Source: Saccharomyces paradoxus
Lineage: Eukaryota > Ascomycota > Saccharomycetes > Saccharomycetales > Saccharomycetaceae
DNA: 64,000 nt
Assembly (NCBI RefSeq): GCF_002079055.1
Contig: NC_047499.1
Span: forward strand, 1-64,000
Reading direction: 5' to 3'
This document shows, piece by piece, positions 30,675-42,000 of this stretch. The number at the start of each line of letters is the position of its first letter. Position 1 is the stretch's first letter. Under the pieces are notes generated by a model that did not search any database, was not told the origin of the DNA, and saw only the letters and a list, made by a program, of their open reading frames with translations. The translations under genes were made by a program, and so were the position numbers.

Positions 30675-31733
30675 TTGGATTGTATTCGTGGAGTTTTGTT
30701 TTGTGTGCCCTGGTGATCTACGAGATGAGGAGAGATAAAATTTAAGAGTGAATTTAGAACTTTACTTTATAGAAGAGATGAGGATGAGCTTATATATATA
30801 TATACGAAGCACAATAGCAAGTGAATCTAAGTTGGCATTACCGGTGTGCAATATGGTTGCATCATGCTGCCAAAAAGGAATAATAAATTATCTCATAGAT
30901 GGAGTCGGTTAATTAATGAGTAATACGCACGTTTTCAATCTAGCTAATGAGCACGCAAAACCGGGAGAAGAGGGATAAGGAAAGCCTCTCACACAAGATT
31001 TGGTGCATAATTGCACCGATCTCACTGATTTCGATGAACCACGGCGAACAATAATCAATTCCCGTCGCTAATTTCCGCCCACGTGCTGAAAATAACACAT
31101 CCACGTGGAACTATTAAATTGGCATCGGGCGGCGCGGCAGTGAGAGGAACGGGTGTTTTTCAGCCGGGCAATATCATCTCAATAGCCGCTAGATGAGTTA
31201 AAAGGGCCCTTACGAGCGATACTGCACGTATAGGAGCCTACAACAACACCAACGTGCGTAATATTGATTGCTGTCATTTCTTGGCATGTTCTCTTGGTTA
31301 AGATCTATGATCTGCCCTCCGATTGTGTCTTGTCGTAATAGTATGGCCTTTTTCATTTACGATTTGGTAATAACGGTTGATAAACGAGCGGCTGATAAAT
31401 CACTTTTCTTTTTTTTTTATTTTCTTTTTTTTTAAATATTTTAAGGTTTTTTGGGCAGAGTATTTAAGTCGTTTGAAGTCATCTCCGGGTAATGAATTCG
31501 ATCACGTGACATATTTTTTTCCTTTTTTTTCCTTTTCTTTTTTTCATTGATTAACTCTTCTTTATCTTTTTCGTATCCTGTCTATTAGACGGTAAAAAAA
31601 CGTAAGTGAAAAATTCAATATGGGACCCTAAATTGTAATTATGATAGTAATTTCGCTTGGATAATCACAATATAGTATCTTAGTCAAGGGTGTACGGCAA
31701 TCAAAATCACATTTATCACTCGAAGTTTTAATA
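30675..31733. promoter_or_regulatory. PHO84-GTR1 divergent promoter with Pho4 sites
   Basis: Strong Pho4 boxes CACGTG at 31080-31085 and 31102-31107, about 405-430 bp before the PHO84 start. Weaker CACGTT-type sites are at 30928-30933 and (reverse) 31251-31256. A TA-rich TATA region at 30791-30804 serves PHO84. Several T-runs (about 31405-31435 and 31507-31545) lie on the GTR1 side. No gene within; S. cerevisiae YML122C in this area is a dubious ORF. Confidence 0.75.
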
Positions 31734-32666
31734 ATGTCGTCAAATAATAGAAAGAAATTGCTTCTGATGGGCCGGTCTGGCTCAGGTAAATCGTCAATGA
31801 GGTCAATCATCTTTAGTAACTACTCTGCCTTTGACACCAGGAGACTGGGTGCCACTATTGATGTAGAACACTCCCATCTAAGGTTTCTTGGGAACATGAC
31901 TTTAAATCTGTGGGACTGTGGTGGTCAGGACGTGTTCATGGAGAATTACTTCACCAAGCAGAAAGACCACATTTTTCAAATGGTGCAGGTGTTAATTCAT
32001 GTTTTTGATGTAGAGTCGACTGAGGTGCTCAAGGATATCGAGATATTTGCGAAAGCCTTAAAGCAGTTGAGGAAATACTCCCCGGACGCCAAAATTTTTG
32101 TTCTTCTGCATAAGATGGATCTGGTTCAGTTGGATAAGAGAGAGGAGCTGTTCCAAATCATGATGAAGAACCTGAGTGAAACCTCTTCGGAATTCGGATT
32201 TCCCAATCTGATAGGTTTTCCGACTTCGATTTGGGATGAAAGTTTATACAAGGCATGGTCGCAGATTGTGTGTTCGCTAATACCAAATATGTCTAACCAT
32301 CAAAGTAATTTGAAAAAGTTCAAGGAAATTATGAACGCGCTTGAAATTATTCTTTTTGAAAGGACAACTTTCTTAGTGATATGCTCCAGTAATGGCGAAA
32401 ACAGCAATGAGGATCATGATAGTTCGGAAAATAGTAATGTCCTGCTAGACCCCAAGCGCTTCGAAAAGATCTCCAATATAATGAAAAACTTCAAGCAGAG
32501 TTGCACGAAATTGAAGAGCGGATTCAAGACTCTAATATTGAACAACAACATCTACGTCAGCGAGTTATCGTCGAATATGGTGTGTTTCATAGTGTTGAAA
32601 GATATGAATATTCCACAAGAACTAGTATTGGAAAATATCAAAAAGGCCAAAGAGTTTTTTCAATGA
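31734..32666 (+). CDS. GTR1: Rag-family GTPase Gtr1
   Basis: RagA/B-type small GTPase. With Gtr2 and the EGO complex on the vacuole it signals amino acids to TORC1; it was first found through phosphate transport. 310 aa, the S. cerevisiae length. The P-loop GRSGSGKSSM is at residues 13-22, G3 is WDCGGQD (about 59-65), and HKMD (about 125-128) is the G4 motif. The C-terminal roadblock-like dimerisation domain follows from about 185. It is divergent from PHO84 and convergent with NDI1. Confidence 0.97.
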   Translation: MSSNNRKKLLLMGRSGSGKSSMRSIIFSNYSAFDTRRLGATIDVEHSHLRFLGNMTLNLWDCGGQDVFMENYFTKQKDHIFQMVQVLIHVFDVESTEVLKDIEIFAKALKQLRKYSPDAKIFVLLHKMDLVQLDKREELFQIMMKNLSETSSEFGFPNLIGFPTSIWDESLYKAWSQIVCSLIPNMSNHQSNLKKFKEIMNALEIILFERTTFLVICSSNGENSNEDHDSSENSNVLLDPKRFEKISNIMKNFKQSCTKLKSGFKTLILNNNIYVSELSSNMVCFIVLKDMNIPQELVLENIKKAKEFFQ

Positions 32667-33079
32667 CTGAGTGAATAGGCGAAACATTCGGCAATGGAGT
32701 GTTTGCGGGGCATAAGAATTATAAAGCTTTCGTTACATATATACAAATGATTTGGCGTAAAAAATAAATAGAGAAACATAATAGGTAGAAATAAATAATC
32801 ACAGATATATATATAGGACAATGGGAGGAAAAAAGCTGAAGTGATCAACCAATCTTGCTGGTGCCTTTGTTTGTGCATTAGTCAACCATCATATTAAAAA
32901 AGTGGGAATATATAAATAATAAAACATCATGTGCATTTTTTTTTTTTAGTGTGTCTGTGTGTGTGAGTGTGTATTTTATGTTTGGTTTGGAGGGTTTTAG
33001 AAAAGGATGCAAATTCAGGAAAAATGGTGCCTACCACCCTTTTTTTTCTTTTTCCAGAAAAAGGGCTCCTTAATTTCAT
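32667..33079. other. GTR1-NDI1 convergent spacer
   Basis: 413 bp with T-runs (near 32939) and a GT-rich stretch (about 32950-32973) followed by ATTTTATGTTTGGTTT. That last word is one or two bases from an ARS consensus, but I make no origin claim. No gene seen. Confidence 0.5.
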
Positions 33080-34621
33080 CTATAATCCTTTAAAAAAATC
33101 TCTTTTAAAGAATGCTAATTTAATCCAGTCGAAAAAGACCTTTAATCTCGACCTAGCGGATAGAATCATTGACAAGTATAAAATTCTCCATAAGTAAAAG
33201 GTCATTAAGCCCCCACCGGTGTAAAATGTTCTCTTACCGGAACGGATAGTTGCAATGGCCCTTTCGGATCCAAGGTATGCTAAGGCACCTAAATCATTGT
33301 ATTTGAAAGGTTTGAAGTTGTTCTCTTCGAACAAAAGGTCAATCTTATCCTTTCTTGAAGATAAGTTCTGTTGAAAGTGTGGTATTTGAGCCATTTTATC
33401 GAAATTTTTGGCCAAATATTCAGCCTCTTGATGCGCCACTTGGGCGGTTGGTGGCAACCCAGCGAATGCATTATCACCAATGGCGAAGATGTTATTGCTA
33501 CCTTTCACTTGCAGAAAGTTATTTACTGCCAATCCTCTCTTGGACGAGTTTTGCTCAGGGATTTTGTTGAAAAGGTCTGTAATTACCGGTCTTGCCTTGT
33601 TACCCGTGGCCCAAATTAAAGTACCGTATGGAATAGTTTCTTCAGTTACTTTGCCGTCTTCGTGTTTGGTCTTTGCCAATAACTGCTTTTCTTCTACTTT
33701 AGCGACGGCTGTTCTCAAATGTACTTTGATCGATGTGTTTTCTAAATGGGATTGCGCATATGATGATAGCTTCTTTTCAAACATATTTAAAACGATAGGT
33801 AGAGCTTCGACCAAATGAATTTGGACTTCCTCAGCCAATGCAGGGAGGAATTTTCTCAGATCCTGGTGAACATAATCCTGTAGCTCACCAGCGGCCTCTA
33901 CACCGGTAGGCCCACCACCAACCACAACAATGGACAATAATCTTTTTCTTTCGCGGTCGCCCTTGGGCAATAAATTAGCCTTCTCCAAATTGGCGGCAAA
34001 AGTCCTTCTTATTTCCAAAGAGTTCGGAATTTCTTTTAAAAAATGACCATAATCAGTTACCCCTGGAATACCAAATGTATTAGGTTCCGCACCTACGGCA
34101 CTGATTAAATAATCGTACTTAATTTCAGCAGGTTCTGCCTGATGTAGTCCCAAATGGTTTTCAGGTTGGTATAGCTGGCTGACAGCGGATAATGATTTTA
34201 TAGTGACAGTATTCCTGTCAGGATTGATAGAGGTGGCTTCTGCTTCATAGTAAGTAACGTTCCCCTTTTTCTTAAGAGCGAAATTAACAATTGGCTCAAT
34301 AATTGATTTTTCGTCCACTGTCCCAACTGGTGCAGAAGGCAACAATGGCGTAAATAAGAAATAGCTTCTAGGAGAGATGATGGAAACGTTGTACTTTTTG
34401 GTGTCGATGTGCTTCAAAAACGATATAGCTCCCCACCCTGAACCCAGTATCAGTACGTTTGGCTTGTCGCTGTGTTGAGGGTCAATGACTTTCATGGTCT
34501 TAAAAGATGTAGGACCTGCCCCGGAGTTTTCCACTCCTGTAGATCTAGTGGAAGCGAACCTGACTAGTGTATTCGTCGAGGTTAGCAACTTCCTGTTACT
34601 ATACAAATTCTTCGATAGCAT
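33080..34621 (-). CDS. NDI1: Internal NADH:ubiquinone oxidoreductase Ndi1
   Basis: Single-subunit type II NADH dehydrogenase on the matrix side of the inner membrane. It replaces complex I in yeast. 513 aa, identical in length to S. cerevisiae. An N-terminal mitochondrial presequence is rich in Ser, Arg and Asn (about 1-26). The FAD-binding GSGWGAISF is at about 60 and the NADH-binding [15 protein letters not shown] at about 225-240. The FAD-contact segment AIGDNAF lies at about 380. The C-terminal amphipathic helices (about 480-513) anchor it to the membrane. Confidence 0.98.
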   Translation of the reverse strand: MLSKNLYSNRKLLTSTNTLVRFASTRSTGVENSGAGPTSFKTMKVIDPQHSDKPNVLILGSGWGAISFLKHIDTKKYNVSIISPRSYFLFTPLLPSAPVGTVDEKSIIEPIVNFALKKKGNVTYYEAEATSINPDRNTVTIKSLSAVSQLYQPENHLGLHQAEPAEIKYDYLISAVGAEPNTFGIPGVTDYGHFLKEIPNSLEIRRTFAANLEKANLLPKGDRERKRLLSIVVVGGGPTGVEAAGELQDYVHQDLRKFLPALAEEVQIHLVEALPIVLNMFEKKLSSYAQSHLENTSIKVHLRTAVAKVEEKQLLAKTKHEDGKVTEETIPYGTLIWATGNKARPVITDLFNKIPEQNSSKRGLAVNNFLQVKGSNNIFAIGDNAFAGLPPTAQVAHQEAEYLAKNFDKMAQIPHFQQNLSSRKDKIDLLFEENNFKPFKYNDLGALAYLGSERAIATIRSGKRTFYTGGGLMTFYLWRILYLSMILSARSRLKVFFDWIKLAFFKRDFFKGL

Positions 34622-35421
34622 AACGGTTTTTAGTTTCTTTTCTTAGGTGAATGTGTAATTCGATGATGTGACGAGACTGTTTTCACGACTTAAAACTCAT
34701 CAATTGATGGTGAAATGCTTTCCACACTATGCCTATACATCTTATATATACCCTGTTGTTGTTGCAAATACCGGTAATAACCAAAAAGACTAAGGGGCAG
34801 CTACTGTGTGGGCTACCCGGCAAGTCAATGCTCTCGTATGATTGGTCAGAATAGATAGGTCATGAGAATATGCATACTTTGAGGCATTTCAGCGATGATC
34901 GGCAAACTGTACATATTCGCATCGTTCCTGTAAATAAATTGCTAACGGAGGAAACATTCGATTGCCGTGAATGTCTTCTGTGGTCTTCGACAGTAAAGCG
35001 AAGGAATAATAGGTTCGTTGCTAACGACGAACAGCAACATATAATCGTAGTGGTTGTTATAGCAAGGGAAGGTGGGAGGCCCATTTCTGAGCTTTTTAAA
35101 TGTGTTTCCAAACAGCATTCACCGTTCCACCATTCTTTAGATATGTGGTATATGAGTTTCAATGTTATTTATTGTCCACGTGCTTGTCACGTGAATGATC
35201 TTAAACCGGGTAGCGCCGGCCCTTAATATGGTTTCCAGATTAGGAAAGAACATAAATAAAAACACAAAATAAGAAAGTGTCAATAATTCGCATCAAAACA
35301 AAGAAAAGTTTTTTTCTTCAATTGCACATGAAACTGCGACCTTTCATAAAACATTTTGTCATTTCTTTACTTTCTTTCTTGCTACTATAGTCGTACCCCA
35401 GTAAGAAAATAGTAGATAGCA
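34622..35421. promoter_or_regulatory. NDI1-YML119W divergent promoter with paired CACGTG
   Basis: 800 bp. Two CACGTG E-boxes (35177-35182 and 35188-35193) lie 11 bp apart, about 235 bp before YML119W. They suit Cbf1, and Pho4 is also possible. Short frames on both strands within 34860-35226 appear to be chance. Confidence 0.55.
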
Positions 35422-36495
35422 ATGAGTCAAAGTCCATCAGTGTCGCCAAGAAGGACTCTCAATAACAAATCTTCGTACATTAATAACAGCAGCGGGCTGG
35501 TCCTGCCTCCTACGCAGTTTAATCTGAACCAGCAGCCGATCCTGAGCTACGAACAAAATACGACATTCGATTCTAACCAGCAGTTTTTTTACTATCCAGA
35601 GTCGCCCACAAAAAACTTGAGACCAAGGTTTAACAGCGTCTCACAGATTAATAAAGGGGTTAACGAAAACCATTATACCGGAGGTAGTAACAATGGTAAC
35701 AGGACATCTAGATATCCAAATAATACCGGCGCTGCAAACGCCAATGTCAATCCTCAACCACATCACCAATCGGTGTCTCATTTAAATTCAAAATCTCTTA
35801 AATTCAATCGAACAAAGGAAGTGAACAGCATAAATGATATCCTTTTTCCCTCCAGAACATGTACCATCAAAAGGTATTTTACCAAGCCAATTGATTTAGA
35901 TGGCACAAGAAGTGGCACTAACATGGCGCCTGCGTTGACGAATTCCCCCATGAGATCAAAAGCAAACTTTAACATTAAAAAATGCATCTTGCCTAGATCT
36001 GTCATTATCACATATAAATTGTCATTACCAGTGCATGAAACGATAGACGATATATCGAAAAAAATCATAATCTTACTAATTTCGTTGAAGTTTGAGAAAA
36101 ACTATCACTTCTTGCAACCTATTCAATTGTCCACTAATAGTAAGACACGGATCTCAAAGTCACTGGACGAACTATGCCGTGTACAGCTGACATTAACATC
36201 CCAGCAACAAAAACAGCTGCAAAGTAACAGTAAGCCCGCGAAGAATCTTCCTAATACCAATGCTAAGCAGAGAGCTGGTACTAGTGTTTCGGCAAACGCC
36301 AACGAGAGTTTTGACTTGAGTTTTGATGGAAAAGCAATGGATAGGTCTGACATATTTCGGATGGTAGATTCCTTTAGCATCGCCATTTCAGATGAGGATG
36401 AGGAGGATGATGAGGAGGAGGATAGCTTCCAGCAGAGGAGCCAAAATAACAGAATCCTCCCTGCGGAGATATTAAGTAACGAACCTTTGAAATGA
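35422..36495 (+). CDS. YML119W: Yml119w, uncharacterised Ser/Asn-rich protein
   Basis: Function unknown; the S. cerevisiae protein has been reported as a Cdc28 substrate. 357 aa. The N-terminal third is low-complexity, Ser-, Asn- and Gln-rich, with proline-directed sites (SPSVSPRR, PESPTKN, TNSPMRS). A more conserved middle (about 185-250) reads ILPRSVIITYKLSLPVHET. The C-terminal part has a long acidic run (about 330-342, EDEEDDEEEDS). No membrane span or known domain is visible. Confidence 0.93.
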   Translation: MSQSPSVSPRRTLNNKSSYINNSSGLVLPPTQFNLNQQPILSYEQNTTFDSNQQFFYYPESPTKNLRPRFNSVSQINKGVNENHYTGGSNNGNRTSRYPNNTGAANANVNPQPHHQSVSHLNSKSLKFNRTKEVNSINDILFPSRTCTIKRYFTKPIDLDGTRSGTNMAPALTNSPMRSKANFNIKKCILPRSVIITYKLSLPVHETIDDISKKIIILLISLKFEKNYHFLQPIQLSTNSKTRISKSLDELCRVQLTLTSQQQKQLQSNSKPAKNLPNTNAKQRAGTSVSANANESFDLSFDGKAMDRSDIFRMVDSFSIAISDEDEEDDEEEDSFQQRSQNNRILPAEILSNEPLK

Positions 36496-37143
36496 TATGG
36501 GTTCATTGTATTATATCTGTAGTATCTATATACCAATACATGTTTCCCCATTCTGAAATTTTTCATTTTACCTGATATTGTTTATTATTAGTCGCGAGAA
36601 CAAAGTATTTGAGTATTTGGATTATATAAAAACAAAAAAAGTCTATTAACATACCTAAATTGATAACAAAAGATATAATAAATACATTAACAATCCTTTT
36701 CACACATCGTAACACAGGACCTTACAAAAATGATTCGGCAATCAAATCTAGACTTCGTCGTGTTCTTTTCTCCCTCAACATTGTACCACTGTGATTTCTC
36801 TGTATAGTTTCCTCTACATTTTGTATTAATACTATCATAGTAGACAAATTGCCGAATAATAAATAATATACATACCCACCCAGTTGTAAATTTTAAACGG
36901 ATTCGTTTGATACGTTAAATGCTCTGATTCCCTCTCCCGACTATGTATATAAAAGCTCAGCCACCCCTTAGTTTCACAGAAAAAAAGGATGACTTATAAT
37001 CCTGATATTTAAACATGGTAATGGTACCAAATTGACATGGTTGCAGTATATTACTTACTATTGTAAAGTCAGCTCACCCAAAATATAATAGTTACCACAT
37101 TAAAGAGTTTTTGCTTTTGTTTTGTCTCCTACATTGATTTAAT
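36496..37143. other. YML119W-NGL3 spacer
   Basis: 648 bp, AT-rich, between tandem + strand genes. I see no ORF or clear regulatory motif. My recollection is that S. cerevisiae has a replication origin in this interval, but I could not fix a convincing ARS consensus here. Confidence 0.4.
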
Positions 37144-38646
37144 ATGAATAGCCAAATAGAAGACGGAACATCCGCTTCACAGAAGGAGACCTCCTCTATT
37201 TCAGTCCTCGGTTCACCTAGTGAAGACAACCCAGCGCCTCACAAAGTGCCCAGAGAACAACTAACTGTGGATCACATTAAGAAAATTAGAGAAGAACGTG
37301 CTCAAAAAAGACAGATACGCAGGAGTTCCCTAATATCCCAGGGAAAGGACCCTGATTTCCCAACGCCTGACTTACAATTCATTGAAAGACCCTTGCTCGA
37401 TATCAGCCATGAAAATTCAAAAGGTCCTACGTCACCAACCATACAAGCCACCTCCAATTCACTGGACGTTAAGATAATGACCTATAACACTTTAGCACAA
37501 ACCTTGATTAGAAGAGATTTTTTCCCACAAAGTGGACCAGCATTAAAGTGGCATAAAAGATCAAAAGTTCTGGTTCACGAATTGAAGAAATATCGGCCTG
37601 ATATTGTATCGTTGCAGGAGGTCGATTATAATGAACTGCACTTCTGGCAGGAGAATTTTCATAAGCTGGGGTTTGATTTAACTTTTAAAAGGCATGAAGG
37701 GAAAACTCATGGACTACTGGTTGCATGGAATAATAAAAAATTTCAGCTAGATAATGAATGGATGCTAGACTACGATAACGTATTGGCAGGAAACGTTATA
37801 TCTGCAAGAACAAGGACTAAGAATATTGCCCTTATTATATCACTTAATTTCAAAGACGTAACAGACTCATCATCAAGTGGAGTTATCGTCGCAAATACAC
37901 ATTTATTTTGGCACCCATTCGGGGTTTTTGAGAGATTAAGACAATCTTACTTGGTCTTGCAAAAGATTCAGGAAATTAAAACTTGTTCGAAATACAACGG
38001 CTGGCATAGCTTGTTGATGGGTGATTTCAACACCGAACCTGAAGAGCCACCGTACCTAGCCATAACGAGGAGGCCATTGATATTAACAGGCTCAATAAGA
38101 GCTATGGTAGAATGCTCACTAGCGTATCAATATTCGAAAAAAAGGAATGGAGAAGAAAGCGACCAGGATGATGAAGAATGTGATGAAAAATCTAGGGGTG
38201 AAGGTCATTCAGATCAACCACAAAACCCAAAACCAAAGAGCTTTGCAGCGACAAAGGAAGAAAAGGCCCTGGTGAATCAGTTAGTTGCATTGCATAATTC
38301 TCTGAATGTTAGAGGAATATCTTTATACGGGCTTGGCTACGGTAAAGTGCATCCTGAGAATGCTAACGGAAGCCATGGCGAACCAGAACTCTCAAACTGG
38401 GCCAATACATGGTGTGGATTATTAGATTACATATTTTATATTGAGGATAATGGCAGTAAAGGTGCGCGCAAGAGAGAACCTCTAACCGTTTTTGAAGAAA
38501 ATAACAGGGTAAGAGTAATCGGATATCTAAGGATGCCGTGTGCACAAGAGATGCCCAAGCACTCTCAACCTTTCGAGGGAGAATACGCTAGCGATCATAT
38601 TTCCCTAATGTGCCAAATACGCTTGTTTTGGGGGGGAAGTACATAG
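37144..38646 (+). CDS. NGL3: Ccr4-like exonuclease Ngl3
   Basis: Member of the EEP (exonuclease-endonuclease-phosphatase) family related to Ccr4, with 3' poly(A)-directed ribonuclease activity. 500 aa. Motifs: TYNTLAQTL (about 115), SLQEVDYNEL with the metal-binding Glu (about 158), HLFWHP (about 253), GDFNTEPEEPPY (about 298) and SDHISLM near the end. An acidic insert (about 340-375) is present. The last residues read RLFWGGST, whereas the S. cerevisiae protein I remember ends RLFFGGEKVHSLK. A run of seven G in the final codons appears to have shifted the end, making the protein slightly shorter. The catalytic core is complete. Confidence 0.95.
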   Translation: MNSQIEDGTSASQKETSSISVLGSPSEDNPAPHKVPREQLTVDHIKKIREERAQKRQIRRSSLISQGKDPDFPTPDLQFIERPLLDISHENSKGPTSPTIQATSNSLDVKIMTYNTLAQTLIRRDFFPQSGPALKWHKRSKVLVHELKKYRPDIVSLQEVDYNELHFWQENFHKLGFDLTFKRHEGKTHGLLVAWNNKKFQLDNEWMLDYDNVLAGNVISARTRTKNIALIISLNFKDVTDSSSSGVIVANTHLFWHPFGVFERLRQSYLVLQKIQEIKTCSKYNGWHSLLMGDFNTEPEEPPYLAITRRPLILTGSIRAMVECSLAYQYSKKRNGEESDQDDEECDEKSRGEGHSDQPQNPKPKSFAATKEEKALVNQLVALHNSLNVRGISLYGLGYGKVHPENANGSHGEPELSNWANTWCGLLDYIFYIEDNGSKGARKREPLTVFEENNRVRVIGYLRMPCAQEMPKHSQPFEGEYASDHISLMCQIRLFWGGST

Positions 38647-39043
38647 CTTCAAATAAACAATAAATATATATAACTTGATCCACACGTATGTTTGAAAGAC
38701 AGTAATTAACGCTTCAATAGTCAGTGAGCTTTTTCTTTCAATTTAGCGTCACTTTCACCTTATACACAGCTTTTACGTGCTATTTTTGGTCACCCTTCCC
38801 CTTTCGTTGCGCCTCAACGGGCTAAAAAAAAAATTAAATCAAGCATAGAAACACCACAACAAACCTGCCCTTTTTCCTTGTTTCAGGTTACGTGAAAAGC
38901 ATCCAGAGAAGATATCCCAAAGGCTGAAGAGGTGCAGTTGGCTCATTTACGTCGTTCGTTTATACTATCAAGAAAGGTTTTTTGATTAGCTCGAACAAGG
39001 CTCGCAAGAATCCGTTTTCTATTGTTTTTTTGAGGATTCCAGT
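38647..39043. other. NGL3-NAB6 spacer
   Basis: 397 bp containing the NAB6 promoter and leader. An A-run lies near 38824-38835. No gene or named site. Confidence 0.5.
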
Positions 39044-42000
39044 ATGTCAAACTCTAATTCAAGAAAACCCGTTGCGAATTATGCATATCGTCAACAGCAA
39101 GATTACAACGGGATGAATTCCATGGTAGGAAATCCAATGATGTACCATCCTGTTGATTTCGTAAACGGTGCCGGCCAGTACGGTCCCTCCCAACACCCAG
39201 CATATTACACCAACTCACCATTGCCTAATATTCCACCGACGCCTTTTGATACGGCATACGGTGCCAGTCTTTTGCCATCTCACCTATTGATGGGGTCGCC
39301 GTTTGTTTCCTCGCCTAACATGCAAAATGGCTATAATCCTGCAAGATCATCCAATCTTAAAAGAAAGGCTTATTCGAGGCCTGTTTCTAATCACAACGGT
39401 TACAATGGAAACAGTAATAATAACCACAACAACAATAATAACGGAATGGTAACTCCTTCAAACTATTATAGAGTGGGAAGAAATTCTTTCTCGAGGAACA
39501 ACAACAGTACGAGGAATGTTACTCAAAACAACAATAAGGGGTGCGACACCAGGAACAGCAGCGGAAGAAGAACATCCATAAGGAACAACATTTTTGATGA
39601 TATAAATCCAGAAATAGTCTTACAAAGGCCTTTCCGTATTAATTACAAGGTTCTACCGACTGGTGATGATGCTTATAGGACTAGGTCGCTGCTTATTGAA
39701 AACGTGGATCGTTCTACCGATTTGCACTCTATAGTCAAGCATTTTGTCAAATCCAATACTCTGGAAAGTGCCTATATAATTGACGGGAAGAAGAGTGATG
39801 ACTTAAAAGATGCGAAGGCCAAAAATCTATCCATTCTGATAAGCTTCTTGACCAAAGGCGACTGTTTGAATTTCTATAATAACATTTTACAAAGGTTATC
39901 TGAATTCAAAACATTTTTAAAATCTGAATCACTAAACCTGAAATTTGTTTGCTTAAATTATGATCCCAAATGCCTCTCTACCTTTATTGAGAATGATGCA
40001 TTAACAGAGAATGCTGAGCAAACTGAGATCACCGATGACTCGACAATCATTAGCGCTTCGCTGCACCATGATGTAGAGAACAAAGATGCTACAAGGTCGA
40101 TTATAATTGAATTCAAAAGTCCCTTGGAGAAAAGTGATTTATTCAAAAAGAAATTACTATTTTTGGACAGGTCAAAAAACAAAAGATACATTTTAGAATC
40201 TATTGATTTAGTCAACACCGATGTACCTTCAAATCAATTCCCTGAAAATTACGCTGTGTTGACATTTTTGAACATCTTTATGGCGATTGAAGTTCTCGAC
40301 TACTTGAAAAAATACTCCAAAAATTTAGGCATTTCCAAATGTTTTTACGTATCCCTAGCGCCGTTGGTAGTTAGCTCAGCTAGATCTTCAGTCGCTAATA
40401 TTTACGAGAGTAGAACGAGCACACATCGTTTATCAGCGCCTTCTGTTCCCGTTGGGAACAATAATGATAGCAACAACAACAACCACAACAACAGCAACAA
40501 TAATAAAAGTAATATCACCACACACAATATTAATAGTAGCATTGGTGCTTCCATATACGGACACTCTAATATGAGCTTAACAAGTCTGTCATCGTCTGTC
40601 TCCTTAAATGAAGAGATTGATATGCTAACGACGAAACTCCAAGGGATAGAACTTGATGGAACTGATTTGGAAATTAACTATCATGACTATCAAACACCAA
40701 CCATTGAAGAACACTCTACTCACTTGAGCAATGTCAAAATTTCAAAAACAACAGAAAACTCTAGGCAATTCTCCCAAGATATCCCATCACCTTTGCCATT
40801 AAATGAACAAATGTTTATGAATGATTCCAATCAGTCCAGTGGGGCGATAATACCTCAACAGTTGATAGCCACGCCTTCTCCAGCATCTCCCAATTTGCAA
40901 ATGAATCAAAGAGTATTGCCAAATCCAATAACTCGGAGTTTGGAGCAAAATTTCAATGTTTCAGCCAAAGTGGCATCATCCATGGGCTCAGACATCGGCA
41001 ATAGAACAATTTATATAGGAAACATTAATCCGAGATCAAAGGCGGAGGATATCTGCAATGTCGTTCGTGGAGGGATTCTTCAGAGTATTAAATACATACC
41101 AGAGAAGAAGATATGCTTTGTTACTTTCATCGAAGCTCCATCTGCTGTACAATTCTATGCGAATTCGTTCATTGACCCAATAGTGTTACATGGTAATATG
41201 CTAAGAGTTGGGTGGGGGCATTATTCCGGTCCATTACCGAAATCAATCTCGTTGGCTGTTACGATCGGGGCAAGTAGAAATGTCTACGTAAGTCTCCCAG
41301 AGTTCGCATTTAAGGAAAAGTTCATTCACGACCCTCAGTACAAAAAATTGCATGAGACATTATCTCTGCCTGATGCGGAACAATTAAGAGAAGACTTTAG
41401 TACCTATGGGGATATTGAGCAGATTAATTATTTAAGTGATAGCCATTGCTGTTGGATAAATTTCATGAATATATCGTCCGCGATCAGTCTTGTTGAAGAA
41501 ATTAACAAGGAATCAACAGTAAAAAATGAATACGGTGAAGTGACACTCAAAAGAGCAACTGAGGAAAAATTTGGCGGCCGTTATAAGGGGCTTTTGATAA
41601 ACTACGGCAAAGATCGTTGTGGTAATATAAACAAAAACTTGATAGCGGGTAAAAATTCGAGATTTTATAAGAAGGTTAAAAGACCGAGCTATAATATACG
41701 TTTGAGTAAGCTGGAAGAAAGAAGGAGGCAGAATGAAATCGATAAAAAAGAAAAGGCTTTTGATAAACCCTTAAACTTAGAATCCCTAGGTATTAGTCTA
41801 GACGCACACAAGGACAGTGGCTTTGGTGGAACAGGAACCGAGAGAACTACTGGGCGCGAGAATGAAAGTGAGGTGGAGGCTGAAAACGAAGATAATAATG
41901 GGGTCGGAAGTCTAGGTGGCCTAGGTCTTGGAGTGGCAAGCTCTGACGTCAAACGCGCAGCCTCAGATGAAACTGATTATGAAGATCTATTTAACAAGTC

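Noticed and set aside
32950-32990. Near-ARS consensus in the GTR1-NDI1 spacer
   Set aside because: ATTTTATGTTTGG misses the ARS core by at least one base, and such matches are common in AT-rich spacers. Not enough to call an origin.
36123-36566. 147-aa minus-strand ORF opposite YML119W
   Set aside because: Its serine run is the complement of the acidic GAG/GAT-rich codons of YML119W. It is a shadow frame.
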